Positions 45,973 through 55,501 of a stretch of 64,000 bases of DNA are shown one piece after another. Below the pieces are notes generated by a model, which was given only the letters and a program-made list of their open reading frames with translations, was not told the origin of the DNA and did no database searches. The stretch lies in NCBI GenBank assembly GCA_963826795.1, contig CAWGYT010000004.1:558001-622000 (forward strand), in the 5' to 3' direction. A program made the position numbers and the translations under genes. The stretch's first letter is position 1; each line of letters opens with the position of its first letter. The stretch comes from CAWGYT01 sp963826795. Lineage in GTDB: Bacteria; Planctomycetota; Planctomycetia; Pirellulales; Pirellulaceae.

Positions 45973-47901
45973 TCACGCGGTAGTTCTCGCGAGCTGGGCT
46001 GTCGTGGCGGGGAAGCCGACGAGAAGATGGCCCAGGAAGTGTGTCGGCAACTGGGACAGTTGCAGCATAAACGCCTTCAAATCGGCGTCCGTCGGCGACG
46101 GTGCAGGGACTACCAGCAGACCTGACTCGCAAGGCGTCGCGGCCGCCTGAAGGATCGCCGAGTTGATCGGACCGACGTCGATCAGGATGCGGTGGTAGTG
46201 CTGTTGCCAGGCTGCAACGGCCTCGACCCAGGGCTTCGAGTTCACCAAACGCGAATCGCGGGAAATCCCCGTGACGTCGTCACCGCAAGGCACGAAATGG
46301 ATCCGGCGTTCTGCCGTCGCCCGAATCAAGGTCAGCGGCGCTCGGGTGGCCGCAAAGATATCGCACGTTCCGGGTGCTCCCAAGGCCTCGAATGATCGCG
46401 TCAGCGTCTGCTCGGCCAAGTTCGCATCCACAATCAAAATGTCCTCATTGTCTTGCGACATCAATAGCGCCAGACGGACCAGCGTATCCGCCGCGTACCG
46501 AGTCGCACGCGTCGAACAGAACACGAGGCTCACCGGTAACAGGAAACTGTGACGGACTCGGATCTCTTCGAGCAGCTCGCGGAATCGAGCTTCATGCGCC
46601 GGATCCGTCATCGTTTCGAAGACGTTCCGCTCGTAGGTCGTCGCGTAGGCCTGATACGAATCCTCCTCCGTTTCCGAGGCGTCGACCTCCGGACGCTCGT
46701 CGTCGGGACGAGCCAATTCCGTTTGTTCGGGTTCGTCCGAGTCCAATTCATTCCACTCGGACAAGTTCCGCCATTGCGGGTCGGCCTCGAATTGCGGAGA
46801 GTCGGCGTTGCGGATCAACCTGTCTTCGGTTCTTGCTTGCCACAGGTCAGAATCGGCTCCCCCGCCACCGCGCGCCTTCGCCTGCAGCTCGCCTGGATCG
46901 ATGACATACGTTGCGTTCGGCTCCGCCTCGTCCGGCCGTGACCAATCCTCCAGCGGCTCGGTCCCCGCCACACCGAACTCCGCCTCGCTCTCACGGGTCG
47001 ACTCGGGCGGTAAGTTGGCAGACGCCTCGGAATCCCGTTCGTCCGCGAGTCCCCAGCTCGACCCCATTTCGTCCAGCGACGGGATGACCGGGTCGTAGTG
47101 CCGAAGCTCCGGCAACGGCCACTCCGCCGATTCGCTGTCCGGCTCCACCGGGCGGGAATCGTGGACGTCGAGTTCCTCCGGCGAGAATTCGTCGAGCTGA
47201 GCGTGGTCGAGTTGGGCGTCGTGGTCGAGTTGGGCGTCGTGGTCGAGCTGGGCGTCGTGGTCGAGGTCGTTTTGGTCGAGGTCGTCGACGTCGAGAGGCA
47301 ACTCGATGCTTGCCGCGCCGCCCGGTTTGAACGGCTCACCGGGCTCGAAGCTTTCCGTCAACAGGTGCTGCTCGCCCGACGGTCCGCCCGCCGACGCGGC
47401 CAAGTTCGGTTCGTCAAGCGGCTCGGTTGCCTCGGTGGGGACGCTGGCGAGGGGCGGATCGGCCAAATCCTGGTGCGCGAGTTCGTCTTCGTCTTCGTCT
47501 TCGTCTGCTGGAGTTCCGGCGGTGGGCAGATCACCCCGAGCGAGCTCGCTGCCGTCCCGGACCGGTCCCCACGTTTCCTCGTTTCGCTCGGACCGATTCG
47601 CATCGGCCGCCGTGCTCAGGTCGGCGGATTGAGCACCGGGGTCCGGATCCAAGTCGTCGACCGGCAGGTCTTCGATCGCGTATTCGTCGGCCAACTGCTC
47701 ATCGGCCAGCTGGTCGTCGACCGGTTGCTTCTCGACCGGTTGCGCTTCGGCGGCGTCGAGGGGGCCTGCCGGCAGCGCGACACCCTCCGTGATGGGTTCC
47801 GCTGGCAGCGGGCTGTTTTCCGGGTTTGCGGCGGCGGGACCCTCAGGGGGGAACGCCCCCGAACGCTCGAGCTTTTTCAACGCATTCAAAGTCAGGCTCA
47901 T
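45973..47901 (-). CDS. ParA/BY-kinase-like protein with degenerate P-loop and long acidic N-terminus
   Basis: A 642-aa protein. The N-terminal ~430 residues are acidic and low-complexity (Asp/Glu/Pro/Leu), including DHDAQL tandem repeats. From about 445 there is a fold like the CpsD/CapB/MinD ATPases of exopolysaccharide loci: FLLPVSLVFCSTRATRYAADTL in the P-loop position, then EDILIVDAN, and HRILIDVGPINSAILQ plus SGLLVVPAPSPTDAD. The P-loop lacks the GK(S/T) core; Arg-Ala-Thr-Arg takes its place. ATP binding is thus doubtful, and no Tyr-rich C-terminal tail is seen. It starts 9 bp after the stop of the ExeA-type ATPase and probably works with it. Confidence 0.75.
   Translation of the reverse strand: MSLTLNALKKLERSGAFPPEGPAAANPENSPLPAEPITEGVALPAGPLDAAEAQPVEKQPVDDQLADEQLADEYAIEDLPVDDLDPDPGAQSADLSTAADANRSERNEETWGPVRDGSELARGDLPTAGTPADEDEDEDELAHQDLADPPLASVPTEATEPLDEPNLAASAGGPSGEQHLLTESFEPGEPFKPGGAASIELPLDVDDLDQNDLDHDAQLDHDAQLDHDAQLDHAQLDEFSPEELDVHDSRPVEPDSESAEWPLPELRHYDPVIPSLDEMGSSWGLADERDSEASANLPPESTRESEAEFGVAGTEPLEDWSRPDEAEPNATYVIDPGELQAKARGGGGADSDLWQARTEDRLIRNADSPQFEADPQWRNLSEWNELDSDEPEQTELARPDDERPEVDASETEEDSYQAYATTYERNVFETMTDPAHEARFRELLEEIRVRHSFLLPVSLVFCSTRATRYAADTLVRLALLMSQDNEDILIVDANLAEQTLTRSFEALGAPGTCDIFAATRAPLTLIRATAERRIHFVPCGDDVTGISRDSRLVNSKPWVEAVAAWQQHYHRILIDVGPINSAILQAAATPCESGLLVVPAPSPTDADLKAFMLQLSQLPTHFLGHLLVGFPATTAQLARTTA
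47203..47265. repeat. 18-bp in-frame tandem repeat coding for DHDAQL units
   Basis: gtggtcgagttgggcgtc at 47203, 47221 and (with one c) 47239, then a partial copy. On the minus strand it encodes Asp-His-Asp-Ala-Gln-Leu units. The copy number may vary between strains. Confidence 0.9.
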
Positions 47902-47910
47902 GGGGTGACC

Positions 47911-50058
47911 TCACCAGTTCAGCGACGGCTTAAGTGCGGGAACGCGCCGTCCTCGGGAAGCTCGGTTTTGGCAATGCGGTTCGTACGACGATTGCGCCGC
48001 CGTCGCGGGGTCGGTGCCGTGGTCCGCTGAGCGATCGGGTCGGCGTAATCGCGTAAACAGCCGACGGTAGTCGCGTGCGGCCGGTCGTGGCTCGGCGGCG
48101 CCCGCCTTGATCGAGTGCTCCGACTCGGTGCGATTCACCGGGTTGGCGACGGGGGCGGGATGTTCCGGAGCCACGAAGTCGTGCGAATTGGAATCCGGCT
48201 GCCATGCTGGATCGGAGGTCGGAGCCGGGCCGTCCTCCTCGTCGACAGGAGACGTCCCAACCGCGATGAACTCACCGGACCCCAAATCGATCGGACCGTC
48301 GTCACCGGGTGCCTCGTCCGCAGGGAGCGGGTTGGAGATGTCGGCGTCGATGTCGTCTGTCGGCTCGTTCGGCAACTCGGTTTCGTCGCCCAGGAAGAAC
48401 TGATGCGCCGAATCGTGGTGGAGCGCCAGGGGAAAGCCAGGGTATCCACCGAGGGTCGGGTAGTCGCCGCTGGGACCGAGCTGAAAAGTGAGCCCGTGGT
48501 CGCCCGTGCCGGCGGGATCGCTCGGCATGGCGTCGCGTCCATCGACGACAGGCGGGGCGAGGTGATCGGTCGGACTCGTCACGGGGCGGGGCAACTCGGG
48601 GCCGACCCACTCGTCATCGCCAGGCAAAGAATCGGCGCCGGCGACTTCGCAGTTCTCGGTCGCGACACGGGATTCTTCGAGCGTCTCGAGTTTTTCGACT
48701 CTTTCGAGTGTGTCCAGCGATTCAGGTTCCTCGAGCATCCCGGCCTCGATGCCGATGTCACGTACCTCTCCCGGCGGTTGGTCCTCTCGTTGTCGATGGC
48801 TGGGGTGCTCCGTTTTGGGGCGCTCGGATTGGACGTGCAGGTGCGGGCCGTCGCCGGATTTTTGCGACCAGCGAATGGAGGCCTCGAGCTGTTCGGCCAA
48901 TTCCTGACTGGTCGCCGTGGTGACCTGTCGGCGGTGTCGCTGGGCAATGGCGTCTGGCGAAACGAACTCGTCGATCACCAATTCTTCGGCCTCGAAGCCA
49001 TCGCCAAAGGGGTCGTGAGTCGGATGGAACACCAGAGTGACTTCCGGCTTCGGACGCGACGGGGTGTTGTGATCCGCAATTGCCATCGATTCTCCTTCGT
49101 CGATTTGCACGATTGTCTCTTCGATTTCAGTGAAGCGGGATTCCAGATCTTCGTCACTTGAGGTCGTCGCGCCGTCCAGCGAGCCGAATTCGACGATATC
49201 GGAGGGAAGATCGGATGTGACGTGGTACGACTGGCGATTGGTCGGAGTCGGCAGTTGCTGCAGGTCGGACCAGGCCTCTTCGACGCAGGCGGCGTCGACG
49301 CTTGCATAATCGCCGGCTGCCGCCAGGACGAGTGCGTGATCGGTCAATTGATTGATCAGCCGTGGGATTCCGCCGGTGGCTTGGTGGATTGTCTTGGCGG
49401 CATCGTTAGAAAAGACTTTGGTCGGGTCGCCACCGCTTGCTTTGAATTGTTGTTGCAGGTATTCCCGCGTCTCGTTCTGACGGAACGGCTCCAGGTAGTA
49501 CCGGCCTGCGATTCGCTGGTTGAACGACTCGAGTCGCGGATGCGTCAGTTTTTCTTCGAGTCGGGAGGTACCGAAGAGGACCAATCGCAAACAGGGTCGC
49601 CCGTCCGAGGTCAGATTCATCAACGATCGCAGCTCGTCCAGCAGTCCAAGCGACAGGTTGTCTGCCTCATCGACCAGCAGCAGAGCTCCGTTCGGGCAGA
49701 GATCTTCGTTCGTGATATGGTCGATCACGGATAGCCGCAACTCGCCCTCGTCTTGATCACGATAGGGGAGGCCGAGTTCGTAGAGAATGACCTGCAAGAG
49801 CGTCTTGCGGGACGACAGTCGTCCGCTTGGCAAATTGACGACACGGCACAAGTGGCAGAAGGATTCGTCAAGCAACTGGCAGAGCAGCGATTTGCCGATT
49901 CCGATCGAGCCGATCACGAGCCCGGCTCCTTCCTGGCGGTCGATCAGTCGCACGAGAGACGTTCGCGCCGCCTCGATCGAGGACGCCGGGTAGTAGTCTT
50001 CCGGCGAAGGGACGCTGGCGAAGGGGCGACGCTGAAGCTGGAAATACGTTTGCAGCAT
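47911..50058 (-). CDS. ExeA/GspA-type AAA ATPase with long acidic C-terminus
   Basis: A 715-aa protein. Residues 1-275 are an ExeA/MshM-type AAA ATPase: the N-terminal PFASVPSPEDYYPASSIEAA signature, Walker A GSIGIGKS at 50-57, Walker B ALLLVDEAD at about 125-133, sensor GTSRLEEKL, and NQRIAGRYYLEPF. These ATPases sit in type II secretion and in exosortase/exopolysaccharide loci. The remaining ~440 residues are acidic, Pro/Glu/Asp-rich and probably unstructured; no peptidoglycan-binding domain is visible. The start is ATG at 50056-50058. It is the middle gene of a minus-strand set, 248 bp after the membrane protein and 9 bp before the ParA-like protein. Confidence 0.9.
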   Translation of the reverse strand: MLQTYFQLQRRPFASVPSPEDYYPASSIEAARTSLVRLIDRQEGAGLVIGSIGIGKSLLCQLLDESFCHLCRVVNLPSGRLSSRKTLLQVILYELGLPYRDQDEGELRLSVIDHITNEDLCPNGALLLVDEADNLSLGLLDELRSLMNLTSDGRPCLRLVLFGTSRLEEKLTHPRLESFNQRIAGRYYLEPFRQNETREYLQQQFKASGGDPTKVFSNDAAKTIHQATGGIPRLINQLTDHALVLAAAGDYASVDAACVEEAWSDLQQLPTPTNRQSYHVTSDLPSDIVEFGSLDGATTSSDEDLESRFTEIEETIVQIDEGESMAIADHNTPSRPKPEVTLVFHPTHDPFGDGFEAEELVIDEFVSPDAIAQRHRRQVTTATSQELAEQLEASIRWSQKSGDGPHLHVQSERPKTEHPSHRQREDQPPGEVRDIGIEAGMLEEPESLDTLERVEKLETLEESRVATENCEVAGADSLPGDDEWVGPELPRPVTSPTDHLAPPVVDGRDAMPSDPAGTGDHGLTFQLGPSGDYPTLGGYPGFPLALHHDSAHQFFLGDETELPNEPTDDIDADISNPLPADEAPGDDGPIDLGSGEFIAVGTSPVDEEDGPAPTSDPAWQPDSNSHDFVAPEHPAPVANPVNRTESEHSIKAGAAEPRPAARDYRRLFTRLRRPDRSADHGTDPATAAQSSYEPHCQNRASRGRRVPALKPSLNW

Positions 50059-50306
50059 GGAATCTAGGCCCTTGGAAGCAAGCTCCCGGATGACATCGCT
50101 CGAACGCGAACGATCGATTCGTCGCTTCGCGCTCGCGGCAGACTATCCGTTACAATCGGCATGGACGGACGGCAGCTTCAATACAATGGTCCAGAGCTGC
50201 TCAGTCAGGCGTGCGTCGTCGTTGTGCCAGCGCTCGCAAGCCTGTGCCATCGCTCGCAAGCTCAGCAGAGCGAGAGGGAGACGCCGCGTCGGCGTGAGCG
50301 GCTCGA

Positions 50307-50987
50307 TTATGAAGTCGAGCGGGGTGCGGGGTTGAGCAGGTCGTGGACATGCCGCGCTGAGAGCTGCACGGCTTGGGAATAGGCGTCAAGTGGATCACGC
50401 TTCATCGTGCGGGCGATGGCCGCATCGGAGGCACATCCGTAGGTGACGACCAAGGCGGCCAGGCAGATGGCGATTTCTGCGAGCATGACGACGGCCGGGA
50501 GCAGTCGGGCGGGGCGGCGCGGCTTGACCGGGTCCGATGCTTTGTCGACGGGGAACAGGGAGGCCAGCTGCGGCAGGCCGGTTAGGTCAGCGATCGACGT
50601 GACTGGCTTTGCCGCGACTTCGACGGTCTGGCGTCGCGGGATGACACACGTCAGCAGGCCGAGCGCCAGCGCGATGCCAGCGATGCGCTTCAGCTGGGCG
50701 AGGGACGGCTTTTGCGCGGGTGAGGCGTTGACCGAATCCGGTTGAGCGACTTCGACGGTTTCCGCGTTGGAATGCGAGGCCGGATCGGGATCGGCGGTGT
50801 CAATCAGATCGGCCTTGTTGAGCGTCACGACGGGACCCGTCGCCGATTGGCCTTCCGCGTCACGATTCTGGTAAGCGGCAACCGTCAGCCCGATCAAGAG
50901 CGTCGCCAGCGTGGTGACGACCAACGAATAGGCTCGGCCCGGCTGGTGGGGGCCTTGGCGTGTTCGGTTCGGCTTGGGGCGTTTCAT
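50307..50987 (-). CDS. Membrane protein with two helices, upstream of the ATPase pair
   Basis: A 226-aa protein starting MKRPKPNRTRQGPHQPGRAYS (ATG at 50985-50987, with gaaggacacggg upstream); a 12-codon longer frame is possible. A membrane helix at about 20-40 (VVTTLATLLIGLTVAAY) is followed by an Ala/Asp-rich region, a hydrophobic stretch (IAGIALALGLLTCVI), a linker, and another helix near 170-190 (MLAEIAICLAALVVTYG). The topology recalls inner-membrane exopolysaccharide regulators, but I do not recognise the family. Its place before ExeA- and ParA-like genes suggests it anchors that complex. Confidence 0.6.
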   Translation of the reverse strand: MKRPKPNRTRQGPHQPGRAYSLVVTTLATLLIGLTVAAYQNRDAEGQSATGPVVTLNKADLIDTADPDPASHSNAETVEVAQPDSVNASPAQKPSLAQLKRIAGIALALGLLTCVIPRRQTVEVAAKPVTSIADLTGLPQLASLFPVDKASDPVKPRRPARLLPAVVMLAEIAICLAALVVTYGCASDAAIARTMKRDPLDAYSQAVQLSARHVHDLLNPAPRSTS

Positions 50988-51112
50988 CCCGTGTCCTTCT
51001 TCGGAGGCGACGTTGCCCGACACGGACGAGCGTCAAGTTTGCGAATCACACGGCGCGTCGCTCCGCCCGCAGCAGATTCGTCATCGTCGTTTTGATTGCT
51101 CAACTTTAGCTA

Positions 51113-51190
51113 ACCACCGAGCCACAGAGGAAAGACCGAGCCGATGCGGCCATCGACTCAGGGGCTTGAGGATCTCGATGGCTCGGTGGT
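51113..51190. repeat. Short inverted-repeat element (accaccgagcca ends)
   Basis: 12-bp inverted ends (accaccgagcca at 51113-51124; tggctcggtggt at 51179-51190) enclose about 54 bp including ccacagagg. It is reminiscent of, but not identical to, the 163-bp palindrome at 6771. Confidence 0.65.
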
Positions 51191-51282
51191 GAGCAGCGTA
51201 TTCTCGCGGGATTTCTCTGCTATATTCGACGTCGAGGCTCGAATCGAGTGATCCAGCAGATATCAGAAGGGAAGATGGCAAG

Positions 51283-54200
51283 ATGATGCGCGCGTTTTGG
51301 ATCGCACTCGGGTGCTTCGTGTGGACCGTCCCTGTGGCGGCGGATGACTGGCCCGTTTTTCAGCAGAATGTTCAGCGGAATGCGAAGGTTGCGGAGCGAC
51401 TTCGGCCCGAATCGCTGGCGGTTCGTTGGCAGCGCGATCTGCCAGGGCCGCCGAATCCGGCCTGGTCGGGTCCAGCCAAGTGGGACGCGTACGCGGGGAT
51501 CCGCGGCCTGAAATCGATGCGGGATTACGACCCCGTGTTCCACGTCATTGCGGTTGGCGAAAGTCTTTGGTTGGCTTCGTCGGTCGATGATGCCGTGCAT
51601 TGCCTGGGACGCGACGACGGCGAGACTCGCTGGGTCTTCCACACGGACGGTCCGCTGCGGATCGCCCCGACCTACCACGAAGGTCGACTCTATTTTGGCT
51701 CGGACGACGGATACGCCTACTGCATCGATGCCGAGTCGGCCGAATCGATTTGGCGATTCTCACCGAAGGTGGCCGAGCGGCGAATCGTGAACAATGGTCG
51801 TTTGATCTCGCAGTGGCCCATCAGGACCGGCGTCTTGGTCGCGGACGGGAAGGCCTATTTCGCGGGGTCATTGCTACCCTGGCAGGAGTCGTACCTGTGT
51901 GCGGTGGATGCGACGACGGGGCGAGCGGACGGTGTCGGCAACTACGTTCGCCGGATCGACAAGGCGACCATGGAAGGCCCCTTGTCGCTGGTTCCCGGCC
52001 GTTTCTTGGTGTCCCCGCAAGGCCGAGTTGCGCCGCGTCTCTTTGCACTGGACGACGGCAAGCCGATGGGCAGTTTGCAGGGCGGCGGGGGCTCGTTCGT
52101 CGTGCTTACGAAGGACTCGGTCTTTCACGGACCCGGCAACAAAACGGGTTGGCTGACTGCCAGCAGTCTCGATTCGCTCGAGAAGGTCGCTTCGTTCAAG
52201 AGCGGTAACGCAATGGTCGTGGCCGGCGACGTCTCCTTCATTCTGATGGACGAGGTTCTGACCGCCAGCAATTACGTCGGTAAGCACGAATTGTGGTCGG
52301 TCCCCTGTGACTGCCCGTTGGCCATGGTGCTGGCGGGCGACACGCTGTTCGTGGGCGGGCGCGGCGTGGTACGCGGTTTCGACGCCCAGTCGGGTGCCTT
52401 GCGATGGAGCCATGCCGTTCTCGGCAGCGCGTACGGCTTGGCGGTCGCCCAAGGGCAATTGTACGTGAGTACCGATACGGGGCGGCTGTACGCGTTCGCC
52501 GAAGCATCGGTTCCGGTCGCATCGCCGGTCGCGGCACCGGGGTCGTTTGAGGACCTCGACTCGTCCGAGGACTTGGCCGAAGATCTGGCTCCGGTCGAGC
52601 GCGACGCCGACGCCGACTTGCTGGATCGCTGGGTGTTTCAACGACCGTATGTGGCCGGACGCCGAGTCGAGAACTTGGCCAAGGGAAACGCGGTTGAGTC
52701 GGTCAATGGTGCGATTCAGTTGGCTCGCGTCGGTCGGATGCAGGCGATTCGGTTTGATGACCGAGCGTCGATCTTGCGAGCATCCGACGATCTCGCTCGC
52801 GTCAATCTTCCGACGACCGAGATGACGGCAACCGCGTGGGTGCGCGTCGACGAGGCAGCGCAGTGGGGAGGACTTGTTGGATGCCTGCAGGACAACGGCG
52901 ACTATGAACGCGGTTGGTTGCTTGGATTTGAGGGAACGAAGTTCAGTTTCGCGCTCTGCGGCGCCGGCGACGCAGGCAACGGGCTGACCTACCTGGCGGC
53001 CAGCCGGCCGTTTCGACTGGGCAGCTGGCACCACGTGGCTTCGACCTATGACGGCACGACCATGCGACTGTATCTGGACGGGCAGGAGGTCGGGGTTTCG
53101 CAAGCCGAGTCCGGACCGATCAGCTACCCACCCCGCGGGATTTACGTCGTAGGCGCGTACAAGGACGACAACGAGGAATATCGTCTGACGGGGCAGCTGC
53201 ACGAAGTACGCGTGTACCGGCGCGCGTTGTCCGCGGCAGAAGTCCAAACGCAGTCTCAGTCGCTGGCGTCGGGCTTTCCCGCGGCCGCCGAGGAGGACAA
53301 GCCTGCCGGGACGCGATTGGCGCAGGGCCCCTTATTGCGATTTACTCAGCCCGGGACGGCCGAGGTTCAGTACCGCACCGATGCCGACTCGTCGACCGAA
53401 CTGACGTTGCGATTGCAAGGACAGGTGGTTCAGCGTGTGGTGACCGATCCAGGGCAGTCGCATCGGGTGACGCTCAAGGACTTGAAGCACAACGAGCTCT
53501 ATACGTATCAGATCAGGCATCAGCGAGGCGAGGCGACGCGGTGGACCGACGAATACGAGTGCGATACGTTCTTCGACTACAGCATCGCGCCGTCCGGCGC
53601 GGGAGATCGCGACCCGTCGGCGCCGGGGTCTCAGGCGGCGCAGCGAATTGCCGAGGCTGCCGGCCGGCAGCGTGGCCTTTGTCTGGTGTTGGGGTGTGAT
53701 GAGGGCCAATTGATCACGAATTTGGTGGGACAAACCGAATGGCGTGTGATTGCCTTTGATGACGATGCCCGCCGCGTTGACCAACTGCGCGTCGAGTTGC
53801 AGTCCCAGGGGATCTACGGGACGCGCGTCACGGTGCATTACGTGGAGTCGCTGCAGAAGATTCCGATCACGTCGCGCGTGGCGAATGTGATCGTGTGCGA
53901 GTCGCTGCTGGGGCCGCATCCGAAGGCGCCGTCGACGCAAGAAATCAAGCGGCTGTTGTCACCTCGCGGTGTGGCGATTCTGGGGCATCCCGCCCGATTG
54001 GCCGTTCCGCTTCCGGGCGAGTTCCTGGCCGCCGCGCGGCCGCTCGCCAAGGACGGTCAGTGGTATCAGCTGGCCGGTACGCCGCTGGAGGGCTCGGGCG
54101 AGTGGTCCCACATTTACGGATCCTCGGCCAACAACCATTTCGGCGGCGAAGATCTCGCGGCGGCCCGCAAGGCGGACGACCTGGTGGTGCAGTGGCTCGG

Positions 54201-55416
54201 TCAACCCGGCGCCCGCTACCAGGCCGATCGCAATGGGCGAAAACCGCCTCCCTTGTCGACCGGCGGACGGATCTACCTGCAGGGTCTGCACCGACTGTTG
54301 GCCCTGGATCAATACAACGGCACCATTTTGTGGGCCGTCGAATTGCCCGAGATGGATCGATACAACATGCCGCGCGATTGCGGGAATTGGTGCGCCGATG
54401 AAGACTCGATCTTTGTGACAATCCATGGGCAGTGCTGGAAACTGGCGGCGGAGACGGGACAGGTGCGGGAAGTGATCGAGGTTGCCACTCCCGACTCGAC
54501 CGACGTGGCCTACGACTGGGGATACGTCGCGCGCGAACACGATTTGTTGCTCGGCTCGGCGGTCAGGCAGGGCACGGCCTGGACCAGCTTCTGGGGCAAG
54601 GACTCCTGGTACGACGCATCGGAAGGCCCGCTGACGGATAAGGTCTGCAGCGATCTTTTGTCGGCGCGGGAAGTCGACGGTTCGGCCGTACGGTGGGAAT
54701 ATCGCCGCGGTGCGATTGTGAACTCGACAATCACCGTCGGGGATGGGACCGTGTACTTCGTCGAGACCCGGGGCGAGCATCTTCAGGATTCGACGCGACG
54801 ACTGGGAGGAGATGCGTTTTGGCAAAACTTGTATCTGGTCGCCCTCGATGCGCAAACGGGTCGTCTATGCTGGGAACAGCCGTTGGAGATCGAAGCAGGG
54901 ACGGCTGCCTTCTATGCCTCGTTCGGCGAAGGACGTTTGGTGCTGGTGTCGTCGGGCAAGCGGACTTTCTATATCTACGCCTTCCAAGGAAAGACCGGCG
55001 ATCGCTTGTGGGACAATCAGCTGACTTGGGGCAAGGGGAAAGCGGACCACGGTTCGCATCTTTCACGGCCGGCCATTGTGGGAAACCGACTGTACGTAAG
55101 GCCCGGTGTCTTTGACCTGGCGACCGGAACGCAGCTTCCGTTAAGCATCCCGGTCGGCGGTTGTGGCACCTACGCGGCGACGTCCCACGCTCTGTTCTTC
55201 CGCGATGGCTCGGGGCGAAATTCGGCCGTCTGGGATTTGCAGCAGGGTGAGTACACGCTTTGGGATCGCCTGCGACCCGACTGTTGGCTCAGTACGATTC
55301 CCGCCGGCGGCATGCTGCTCTCGCCAGAAGGCGGAGGCGGCTGCAGTTGCGGCTCGTGGCTCGAAACGTCGCTGGGCTTCATCCCCCGCGCCGTCCTGGA
55401 CGTCGCGGCACCCTAG
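51283..55416 (+). CDS. Exported PQQ-propeller protein with LamG and methyltransferase-like inserts
   Basis: A 1377-aa exported protein. A signal peptide from ATG 51283 (FWIALGCFVWTVPVAA; gaaggg upstream) is followed by a PQQ/BamB-like propeller at about 25-410 (DWPVFQQNVQRN, GETRWVFHTDGPLRIAP, YCIDAESAESIWRF). A LamG/concanavalin-like domain lies at about 513-655 (ATAWVRVDEAAQWGG, WHHVASTYDGTTMRLYLDG). A fibronectin-like strand set (HNELYTYQIRHQ) comes next. A Rossmann methyltransferase-like segment lies at about 796-905 (LCLVLGCDEGQLITNL, VIAFDDDARRVDQLR). Further propeller blades fill 990-1375 (QGLHRLLALDQYNGTILW, LYLVALDAQTGRLCWEQ). No catalytic residues were identified. It may bind polysaccharide or act as a redox enzyme, but that is inference. 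Isolated gene, start 92 bp after the short inverted element. Confidence 0.85.
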   Translation: MMRAFWIALGCFVWTVPVAADDWPVFQQNVQRNAKVAERLRPESLAVRWQRDLPGPPNPAWSGPAKWDAYAGIRGLKSMRDYDPVFHVIAVGESLWLASSVDDAVHCLGRDDGETRWVFHTDGPLRIAPTYHEGRLYFGSDDGYAYCIDAESAESIWRFSPKVAERRIVNNGRLISQWPIRTGVLVADGKAYFAGSLLPWQESYLCAVDATTGRADGVGNYVRRIDKATMEGPLSLVPGRFLVSPQGRVAPRLFALDDGKPMGSLQGGGGSFVVLTKDSVFHGPGNKTGWLTASSLDSLEKVASFKSGNAMVVAGDVSFILMDEVLTASNYVGKHELWSVPCDCPLAMVLAGDTLFVGGRGVVRGFDAQSGALRWSHAVLGSAYGLAVAQGQLYVSTDTGRLYAFAEASVPVASPVAAPGSFEDLDSSEDLAEDLAPVERDADADLLDRWVFQRPYVAGRRVENLAKGNAVESVNGAIQLARVGRMQAIRFDDRASILRASDDLARVNLPTTEMTATAWVRVDEAAQWGGLVGCLQDNGDYERGWLLGFEGTKFSFALCGAGDAGNGLTYLAASRPFRLGSWHHVASTYDGTTMRLYLDGQEVGVSQAESGPISYPPRGIYVVGAYKDDNEEYRLTGQLHEVRVYRRALSAAEVQTQSQSLASGFPAAAEEDKPAGTRLAQGPLLRFTQPGTAEVQYRTDADSSTELTLRLQGQVVQRVVTDPGQSHRVTLKDLKHNELYTYQIRHQRGEATRWTDEYECDTFFDYSIAPSGAGDRDPSAPGSQAAQRIAEAAGRQRGLCLVLGCDEGQLITNLVGQTEWRVIAFDDDARRVDQLRVELQSQGIYGTRVTVHYVESLQKIPITSRVANVIVCESLLGPHPKAPSTQEIKRLLSPRGVAILGHPARLAVPLPGEFLAAARPLAKDGQWYQLAGTPLEGSGEWSHIYGSSANNHFGGEDLAAARKADDLVVQWLGQPGARYQADRNGRKPPPLSTGGRIYLQGLHRLLALDQYNGTILWAVELPEMDRYNMPRDCGNWCADEDSIFVTIHGQCWKLAAETGQVREVIEVATPDSTDVAYDWGYVAREHDLLLGSAVRQGTAWTSFWGKDSWYDASEGPLTDKVCSDLLSAREVDGSAVRWEYRRGAIVNSTITVGDGTVYFVETRGEHLQDSTRRLGGDAFWQNLYLVALDAQTGRLCWEQPLEIEAGTAAFYASFGEGRLVLVSSGKRTFYIYAFQGKTGDRLWDNQLTWGKGKADHGSHLSRPAIVGNRLYVRPGVFDLATGTQLPLSIPVGGCGTYAATSHALFFRDGSGRNSAVWDLQQGEYTLWDRLRPDCWLSTIPAGGMLLSPEGGGGCSCGSWLETSLGFIPRAVLDVAAP

Positions 55417-55501
55417 CGAACAAACTCGGTGACTCGGCGGCGAAACCGATTTACAATCAAGGCTCTGCGCTGACTAACCATCCGAAAGAAGAAGTGCGTA
55501 C

